Assembly: GCA_022770425.1 (NCBI GenBank)
Contig: JALEHY010000016.1
Location: forward strand, 1 to 26,156
Origin: Parvimonas sp.
Lineage (GTDB): Bacteria; Bacillota; Clostridia; Tissierellales; Peptoniphilaceae
Direction: 5' to 3'
Length of the DNA stretch: 26,156 nt
Below are positions 21,539 through 26,156 of the stretch, piece by piece (within the stretch, counting starts at the first letter, position 1; each line of letters opens with the position of its first letter). The position numbers were made by a program, and so were the translations under genes. The notes under the pieces were generated by a model. The model ran no database searches and was not told the origin of the DNA. It worked only from the letters and a program-made list of their open reading frames with translations.

Positions 21539-22675
21539 ATGAATAAGAAAAAAATTATATCTGCTGTATGCTTGGCAACAATGATTTCTGTTGTTTCAGT
21601 AAAATCAAATTCAGTTTTTGATAATAAAATTGTAGCAGAAGAAAGTGATGTCGAAAAAAATGAAAATCTAAAAAAACACTTGGATGAATATAATAAGCAT
21701 GTAGAAGACATTAAAAACAAAATTAACAATCTTATTTTAAAAGAAAATGATAAAAAAGAATTGTTGGAAAAAATTAATCAAGAACAAAAAAACAAACAAG
21801 AAATATTAAAAAATCCGGCTTTTACAGATAAAGTAGAAGATGCTCTCAAAAAAGAAAAGGAAAATATCGACAATATTTTTAAAAATTTTCTCGAAAATTT
21901 TTCTCTTCAAAACAAGAAAAATACCGCTAAAGATATAATTAATGATGCTAAATATCTTTCGGAAGAAGATAAAGTTGATTTTAAAAATAAAATTGATAAC
22001 GCAAAACTTAAAGACAATATAGATGATATACTTACCAAAGCTCTTGATAAAGATTTTGAAAACGAAAAAATTTCTCTTCAAAATTATAAAAATGCTGCTA
22101 AAGATGTAATTAACAACTCAAAATATCTTTCAGATGATGACAAAAACGAAGCTAAAAATAAAATTGACAATGCTAAGTCAAAAGACGAAGTTGACGATAT
22201 TACTTTACCATTTCTTGAAAAAAACTTAGATAATTCTGAAAAAGAAAATAAAGTAGAAGAAAACAAAACAGAAAAGTTTGACGAACCGAAAAATTATGAA
22301 AAAGATAAAGTTTTAGATGAAAATATAAAAAACGAACCGAACAAATTAGATGACTCTGAATTGTCAAAAAACGAAAATAAGAAAGAAATCAAAGATGAAA
22401 CTTTGAAAGCGATCACAAAAGATGCTGAAAACAAAACAAATAATGAGAAAAATGAAACAAACAACTCTGAAACATCAATAAGTGATGAAGATAAAGATAA
22501 AGGTGAAGATAAAGACAATTTTACTGATAATAAAATTGAAGTATATGCAATCAAAAATTCCGAAAAAAAAGAAAAATTGCCTAAAACCGCAGTATCTTCA
22601 ACATTTTTTAACTTGTCCGCCATGGTAATCGCAACTGTAGGAGCAGTTATATCAGCCGGGAAAAAATATAAATAA
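21539..22675 (+). CDS. LPXTG surface protein with helical GA-like repeats
   Basis: A 378-residue cell-wall protein. The signal peptide covers about 1-27 (KKK, then a hydrophobic core). Highly charged helical sequence follows: a coiled-coil-prone region (about 33-120), two tandem repeats (121-176 and 178-233), and a long K/E/D/N-rich low-complexity stalk (about 234-340). The sorting signal has LPKTA at 347-351, a hydrophobic segment and the tail GKKYK. The repeats follow the spacing of three-helix GA/FIVAR-like modules (L..AK..I...LS..DK..FK..I..AK....VD.I), a group that includes albumin-binding domains, so ligand binding is possible but not shown. AGGAGG ribosome site at about 21529. It ends at a strong terminator. 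Confidence 0.9.
   Translation: MNKKKIISAVCLATMISVVSVKSNSVFDNKIVAEESDVEKNENLKKHLDEYNKHVEDIKNKINNLILKENDKKELLEKINQEQKNKQEILKNPAFTDKVEDALKKEKENIDNIFKNFLENFSLQNKKNTAKDIINDAKYLSEEDKVDFKNKIDNAKLKDNIDDILTKALDKDFENEKISLQNYKNAAKDVINNSKYLSDDDKNEAKNKIDNAKSKDEVDDITLPFLEKNLDNSEKENKVEENKTEKFDEPKNYEKDKVLDENIKNEPNKLDDSELSKNENKKEIKDETLKAITKDAENKTNNEKNETNNSETSISDEDKDKGEDKDNFTDNKIEVYAIKNSEKKEKLPKTAVSSTFFNLSAMVIATVGAVISAGKKYK
21899..22237 (+). repeat. Two tandem coding repeats of about 57 residues
   Basis: Both copies share SLQN-KN-AKD-IN---KYLS--DK---KNKIDNAK-KD--DDI. Copy 1 is residues 121-176 and copy 2 is 178-233 of the LPXTG protein. The differences are scattered, which indicates an old duplication. Confidence 0.88.
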
Positions 22676-22714
22676 TGAATCAAAATTTTCATTATTTTAA
22701 AAGATTAAAATATA

Positions 22715-22758
22715 AAAAAATAACAGGTTAGAAGAAAATCTCTAATCTGTTATTTTTT
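22715..22758. terminator. Bidirectional intrinsic terminator
   Basis: AAAAATAACAGGTTAGA pairs with TCTAATCTGTTATTTTT (G-T/mismatch in the centre) across about 8 bases. It is placed between the convergent LPXTG and GDPD genes. Confidence 0.85.
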
Positions 22759-22801
22759 ATATTTCGAATTTAACATAACAAATATCTACTAAGAATTATA
22801 T

Positions 22802-23689
22802 TTAATTTTTATCGGTTAAATCAAAAAAAATATCTACTCTATCTGTTGTTATTCCGTCTACTTTTTTATCTATCAGCTTTTTCATCTCATCTTTTGTATT
22901 TATTGTCCAATATTGGATAAACATATTGTGCTTATGTAACTTATATATTAAGTATTTTGTGGCAAGCGGTAAAGTATGAAAAGTCGGAAGTTGTAACCCT
23001 TGAGTATCAAATTTTTTAAAAAAGTCATAACCTAAATATGATGAATAAACAACTTCTTTGCTCTTATTTTTCGAACCTGATATTATTATATCTCCATTAC
23101 TTATATTTCTTAAATAATCAGTTATATCGTCATGAAAACTTGCAAAAATAACATTTTTTTCAAGTTTAAACTCCTTTACATATTTATACAAAAGTTCTGC
23201 GGCAATTTTTCCGTTTTCTCCTTCATCTTTAACATCTATACTGTATAAAACTCTGTTACCGTATTTTCTAAAAAAATCTGTAATCTTCATTGGATTAAGT
23301 CCTGAAACTTTTTCTAAAAACGGCTTATTTCCGTTAATGTCAACAAATTTATATCCAAAATTAAAGCTTTGAATTTCATCAACGGTATAATCAATTACTT
23401 TACCACAACCATTACTTGTTTCATCAATATCTTCATTATGATGGGTAATTATCTCTTTATCTTTTGTAAGACGAATATCTGTTTCGAATCCGTCTACTCC
23501 CATTGAAAACGCCCTATCAAACGCAAATTCCGTATTTTCGGGAAACAGATGACTTGACCCTCTGTGTGCAAAAACAAGAGGAATTTTATTTTTAAAAAAC
23601 TTTCTTGCTTTCTTTTCCTTTTTTAATGAAACACTTTGTAAAACAGCATATACAAGCAAAATTAAAATCAAAACAATAAAATAAATCAT
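22802..23689 (-). CDS. Glycerophosphodiester phosphodiesterase family protein, membrane-anchored
   Basis: A 295-residue GDPD-family protein that would cleave glycerophosphodiesters to glycerol-3-phosphate and an alcohol. An N-terminal hydrophobic helix (about 2-20) anchors it; whether the catalytic domain faces out or in is not decided by sequence. Catalytic pattern: FAHRGSSHLFPENT (His42, Arg43), GVDGFETDIRLTKD (Glu69, Asp71) and ITHHNEDI (His84), as in UgpQ/GlpQ enzymes; the TIM-barrel end NTKDEMKKLIDKKVDGITTDRVD is also present. It could recycle lipid headgroups or teichoic-acid type polymers. The ribosome site is AGGAG. It lies 22 bases after the exonuclease gene on the same strand. Confidence 0.93.
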   Translation of the reverse strand: MIYFIVLILILLVYAVLQSVSLKKEKKARKFFKNKIPLVFAHRGSSHLFPENTEFAFDRAFSMGVDGFETDIRLTKDKEIITHHNEDIDETSNGCGKVIDYTVDEIQSFNFGYKFVDINGNKPFLEKVSGLNPMKITDFFRKYGNRVLYSIDVKDEGENGKIAAELLYKYVKEFKLEKNVIFASFHDDITDYLRNISNGDIIISGSKNKSKEVVYSSYLGYDFFKKFDTQGLQLPTFHTLPLATKYLIYKLHKHNMFIQYWTINTKDEMKKLIDKKVDGITTDRVDIFFDLTDKN

Positions 23690-23711
23690 AATAAACTCTC
23701 CTATAAAATTT

Positions 23712-24617
23712 TTATAACACGTTTAGAAGTAAAAGTAAATTTTCTCTTATCAAAACCTCTCCTTTCATAAGTAATACTACATCTTCCCTTAAATTATTCG
23801 TTTCTTTAAAAATAGTATTTTTGTAACCATTAAGTTTAAAAAACTTTCCTTTGGTTTTATCTTTTAAAATCGCATCCCTAACTTCAAGCCTTACAACAAT
23901 CTCCTTTTCATCTGCAATTATACTGTAATTTATACCATTAAACACCAAAGCTCTACCTGACAAATTTTTTAATTTCACTACAATATTGTCATTTTGCAAA
24001 TATAAGTTAAAAATTTTCCCCATAAAGTTTTTATTTTTTATCTTTAAAATTTCATCTAAAATTCCAACTTTATATTCATATAAATGACTTAAAACTTTAA
24101 GGTCAATATAGTTATGATAAATCAGCTTAAAAAGATTTTCCTCATCTTTAGCCTTACAATACATTTTAAAAATTTGTGGCATTTCTTCTTGGTTAACATG
24201 GTCATGAACTTCAAGTCCAAGTCTTTTTCCTAAATTTATTGCTTTTAGACTTTTTTCTCGAAGAAAAAAATTAAGTTTTTGAAATTCTCTATAAATATCC
24301 TTATTTTTAAAATTTACTAAATCAATTGAATATTTCATTGCTTTTTTTCTTATAAACGGAAAATCGAACCTATCTCCATTATAAGAAATTACATCTCTAT
24401 CTTTTAAAATCTCATTAATTTTAAAAATAAGTTCATCTTCATTTTTTTCATTTTCAATATAATACTGAGAAAAAATCAATTCGTCTTTTATTTTTTCACA
24501 AACTCCAAACATATACATAAAATCTTTACTTCTGTGTAATCCCGTTGTTTCTATATCAAACAAAATATAATCTTCAAATTTTGAATCTGTTTTTTCAACA
24601 TTTACTACCTTTTTCAT
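23712..24617 (-). CDS. YprB-type RNase H-like 3'-5' exonuclease domain protein
   Basis: A 301-residue protein. The N-terminal two thirds form an RNase H-like exonuclease fold of the DEDD group: LFDIETTG with Asp21 and Glu23 (motif I), VISYNGDRFDFPFI with acidic residues about 82 and 85 (motif II), and IYHNYIDLKVL with a H-x3-D pattern (about 168-172, motif III). This matches the YprB/RNase_H_2 family, whose cellular substrate is not known. The C-terminal part (about 195-301) is a beta-rich region without a recognised motif. A GTG at 24623 is in frame, but the ATG at 24617 has AGAGG five bases upstream and is preferred. It is probably co-transcribed with the downstream GDPD gene. Confidence 0.86.
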   Translation of the reverse strand: MKKVVNVEKTDSKFEDYILFDIETTGLHRSKDFMYMFGVCEKIKDELIFSQYYIENEKNEDELIFKINEILKDRDVISYNGDRFDFPFIRKKAMKYSIDLVNFKNKDIYREFQKLNFFLREKSLKAINLGKRLGLEVHDHVNQEEMPQIFKMYCKAKDEENLFKLIYHNYIDLKVLSHLYEYKVGILDEILKIKNKNFMGKIFNLYLQNDNIVVKLKNLSGRALVFNGINYSIIADEKEIVVRLEVRDAILKDKTKGKFFKLNGYKNTIFKETNNLREDVVLLMKGEVLIRENLLLLLNVL

Positions 24618-24703
24618 AAACACCTCTAATTAATTATATCAGATTTAAAGATATATTAAAATCTTTTAATATCGTTTGCTTTATTTTTTTTATAAAAATA
24701 AAA

Positions 24704-24735
24704 AATACTAATTTTTCAATGCATTAATTAGTATT
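24704..24735 (-). terminator. Terminator-like hairpin in the divergent gap
   Basis: AATACTAATT and AATTAGTATT are perfect 10-bp arms around 12 bases. On the minus strand the hairpin is followed by TTTTTATTTTT, upstream of the exonuclease gene, so it may attenuate that operon. On + it has no T run. Confidence 0.5.
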
Positions 24736-24752
24736 ATTAATGATAAAAACAC

Positions 24753-24781
24753 TTGTATTAAATTTATTTAAGTGGTATAAT
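24753..24781 (+). promoter_or_regulatory. Promoter of the P-loop gene
   Basis: TTGTAT (24753-24758), a 17-base spacer and TATAAT (24776-24781), about 29 bases before the start codon. Confidence 0.75.
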
Positions 24782-24809
24782 AAGGAAAAGAATTTAAGGG
24801 GTGGTTATC

Positions 24810-25235
24810 ATGTTAAAATTTGTACTTGGTCCATCAGGATCTGGAAAAACTAAATGGTTAATTGATCAAGCTAATGAAGATAAAAAAGGAGGAAACGGAA
24901 ATATTGTTTTCGTTGATACTGATGATTCTCATATCTTCAGCTTAGATCACTGTGTCAGACTAATAAACGCTAAAGAATACGGAGTTGATTCTTTAGACAA
25001 ATTGTTCGGTTTTATTTTCGGAATAGTTTCAAGAGATTATGACGTTGAAAAAATTTATCTTGATGGAATTTACTCAATAGTTGATATGGATTGCGATGCT
25101 CTTTGCAAATTTAAAGACGAAGTAGATGCTTTTTGTGAAAAACACAATCTCCAAGTTTTTATGGGAATCAGTATTCCTAAAGAAAAACTTTGTAAACACG
25201 CTTTGGAAAGCTGTGTGGAACTAAAGGTTGACTAA
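24810..25235 (+). CDS. Small P-loop NTPase-like protein, unknown function
   Basis: A 141-residue cytosolic protein. The P-loop GPSGSGKTKW (7-16) is directly at the N-terminus, then IVFVDTDDSHIF and a Walker B-like strand ending in an acid (IYLDGI, about 90). The C-terminal part has five Cys and several His (CDALCKFK, FCEKH, LCKHALESC). No second NTPase domain or signature motif is seen, so it may be a small kinase-like or regulatory protein. The frame is open to 24801, but the ATG at 24810 is preferred because AAGGGGTGG (24796-24804) is correctly spaced for it and the protein then begins MLKFVLGPSG. A strong terminator follows immediately. The function is unknown. Confidence 0.82.
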   Translation: MLKFVLGPSGSGKTKWLIDQANEDKKGGNGNIVFVDTDDSHIFSLDHCVRLINAKEYGVDSLDKLFGFIFGIVSRDYDVEKIYLDGIYSIVDMDCDALCKFKDEVDAFCEKHNLQVFMGISIPKEKLCKHALESCVELKVD

Positions 25236-25238
25236 TTT

Positions 25239-25266
25239 AAAAAGCATCATTAAGATGCTTTTTTTA
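25239..25266 (+). terminator. Intrinsic terminator after the P-loop gene
   Basis: AAAAAGCATC pairs with GATGCTTTTT around ATTAA, followed by TTT. It ends only about seven bases before the next start codon. Confidence 0.9.
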
Positions 25267-25273
25267 TGTAAGT

Positions 25274-25819
25274 ATGAATATACCAAATTACCAATTACAA
25301 ATATTTTTTCAAAAAAGAAATGAACTGATACGTCAACTGGAGAAAAACACAATTAACAAAATAGAATTTTTAGAACAAAATTACAATTTGATTCAAAATT
25401 TAAATATGAAACCGCTTTTAAATATATCATCAGTCGAAGAAGGCATGTATAACTACCAATATTACAATATATTAGCAAAATTTTTCAAACAAAAAGCTAC
25501 TTTATATTACAATAACAAAAAAAAGAAAAAAAAATATGCCGAATACATAATGAAATCAAATAACTATTACAACGAAAAGGATAAACAACTTTTGAAAATT
25601 GTTGAACTTTCAAAAAATGATAATATAGAAAGCTATTTTGTTGAAATGTATTCAAAAAAATTAAATTCAAATTTATTCGAAATAGTATTAAAGAATATAG
25701 AATTTGCAGTTTTTCATTCAATGGATACAAAAATACTCAAACTTTTAAAAGAAAAAAACGCCTTCTTGGACATAACAAAAAAATCAAAAATCGACAACTA
25801 TGTAAATACAAATATCTAA
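25274..25819 (+). CDS. DUF6648-like protein, unknown function
   Basis: A 181-residue, lysine- and asparagine-rich, probably all-helical cytosolic protein with no signal peptide or membrane segment. The N-terminal pattern (PNYQLQIFFQKRNELI, then FLEQNYNLIQNLNMKPL and EEGMYNYQYYNILAKFFKQKA) recalls the Clostridia family DUF6648; this is from memory of the family pattern and is not certain. The start ATG lies about seven bases behind the T run of the preceding terminator and has no clear ribosome site. It may depend on read-through, on an unseen promoter, or on a near-leaderless start. A lysine run (about 82-87) is encoded by an A-rich stretch near 25520. It ends at its own terminator. Confidence 0.7.
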   Translation: MNIPNYQLQIFFQKRNELIRQLEKNTINKIEFLEQNYNLIQNLNMKPLLNISSVEEGMYNYQYYNILAKFFKQKATLYYNNKKKKKKYAEYIMKSNNYYNEKDKQLLKIVELSKNDNIESYFVEMYSKKLNSNLFEIVLKNIEFAVFHSMDTKILKLLKEKNAFLDITKKSKIDNYVNTNI

Positions 25820-25854
25820 AAAAGAACTGACAATTAAGTCAGTTCTTTTTTTAT
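25818..25854 (+). terminator. Intrinsic terminator
   Basis: AAAAAAGAACTGAC pairs with GTCAGTTCTTTTTT around AATTAA, starting at the DUF6648-like stop codon. Confidence 0.92.
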
Positions 25855-25895
25855 GAAAAATATTCTAAAACCAAAAATTAAAAATCAATATAAAA

Positions 25896-25934
25896 AAACG
25901 TTGGAAAATCAAATAGTTCCAACGTTTGTGTTTT
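25896..25934. terminator. Second hairpin in the convergent gap
   Basis: AAACGTTGGAA pairs with TTCCAACGTTT around 10 bases. A short T-rich tail (GTGTTTTAT) follows on + and an A/T-rich tail follows on -. It may be a back-up terminator. The stretch 25935-26034 holds nothing recognisable. Confidence 0.6.
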
Positions 25935-26034
25935 ATTTGCTCTATCTTTTTGAGAATTATAAAATTAGTATTTTAATGAATTTTAATTATTTTTGTAAGC
26001 TATAAGTATGTTATTAAAAATTTAAATAAAAATA

Positions 26035-26059
26035 AGGGGCTGAAATTATATCAACCCCT
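26035..26059 (-). terminator. Terminator of the CW_7 gene
   Basis: On the minus strand AGGGGTTGA pairs with TCAGCCCCT (one G-T wobble) around TATAATT, followed by TATTTTTATTT, about 8 bases after the stop at 26067. Confidence 0.8.
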
Positions 26060-26066
26060 CTTTGCT

Positions 26067-26156
26067 TTACACTAACTTATTAACCTCTTTTTGTACAGCT
26101 TGATAGTCATATCCCGCTGCGGTCAGTTTTTCTTTTCTTTCCGTCCCGTTGCCCCA
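26067..26156 (-). CDS. C-terminal CW_7 (Cpl-7) cell-wall binding repeat, partial gene
   Basis: The last 29 codons of a gene that enters from the right edge. The peptide contains WGNGTERKEKLTAAGYDY followed by QAVQKEVNKLV and the stop. The motif G-x-W-G-N-G-x-x-R-K-x-x-L-x-x-A-G-Y-D-Y-x-x-V-Q-x-x-V-N is the CW_7 repeat first seen in the Cp-7 phage lysozyme, which binds the peptidoglycan muropeptide. Such repeats end phage endolysins and some bacterial wall hydrolases, so the missing N-terminal part is expected to be catalytic. The codon use here is richer in G and C than in neighbouring genes, in line with phage or horizontal origin (inference). Confidence 0.85.
   Translation of the reverse strand, partial: WGNGTERKEKLTAAGYDYQAVQKEVNKLV

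Noticed and set aside
22294..22692. Minus-strand ORFs inside the helical LPXTG gene
   Set aside because: Ser/Phe-rich shadows of a Lys/Glu-rich coding sequence, with no ribosome site.

Overview
The window is a low-GC, AT-rich bacterial chromosome segment with strong AGGAGG-type ribosome binding sites, hairpin-plus-T-tract terminators, LPXTG-type surface proteins and lipoprotein solute receptors. This points to a Gram-positive Firmicute. The absence of respiratory genes and the family mix fit an anaerobic coccus such as Parvimonas/Peptoniphilaceae; that placement is inference.

Left part (1-8823, + strand). It starts with the tail of an LPXTG surface protein. A cluster of three microproteins follows (DUF1659-like, DUF2922-like, YvrJ-like), interrupted by an internal terminator-like hairpin. 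Next come mnmG-rsmG (tRNA wobble uridine modification and 16S rRNA methylation), a MalY/PatB-type C-S lyase, a secreted amidase-like protein followed by two small membrane proteins, and an ABC exporter half-transporter that appears to start at an ATT codon.

Middle part (8990-21275, mostly - strand). A broken remnant of a SpaA/Cna_B-type LPXTG surface protein comes first. Three ABC import operons follow, each encoding receptor, permease and ATPase: an iron(III)/AfuA-type system (9787-13484), a zinc-type ZnuACB system (13793-16267) divergent from a Fur/Zur-family regulator with a candidate operator between them, and an SsuABC/TauABC-like system (18289-21157) whose promoter spacer is an inverted repeat. 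Between the zinc and SsuABC-like clusters lie an Ogt-type DNA repair methyltransferase and a striking orphan transcription unit (about 16922-17500, - strand). That unit has a perfect consensus promoter, a nested symmetric element at the transcript start, a good ribosome site, an 18-residue cationic ORF and a terminator, but no normal gene.

Right part (21539-26156). A helical LPXTG surface protein has two tandem GA-like repeats. A GDPD phosphodiesterase and a YprB-type exonuclease form one - strand operon. A small P-loop protein and a DUF6648-like protein follow on +. At the edge is the C-terminal end of a protein with a CW_7 (Cpl-7) cell-wall binding repeat, read on -, as in phage or secreted lysins.

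The region is mainly surface display plus nutrient and metal uptake inserted among housekeeping genes. The least explained items are the orphan unit, the ATT start, the microprotein trio and the operator-like dyads. No tRNA, rRNA, CRISPR array or complete mobile element was found.
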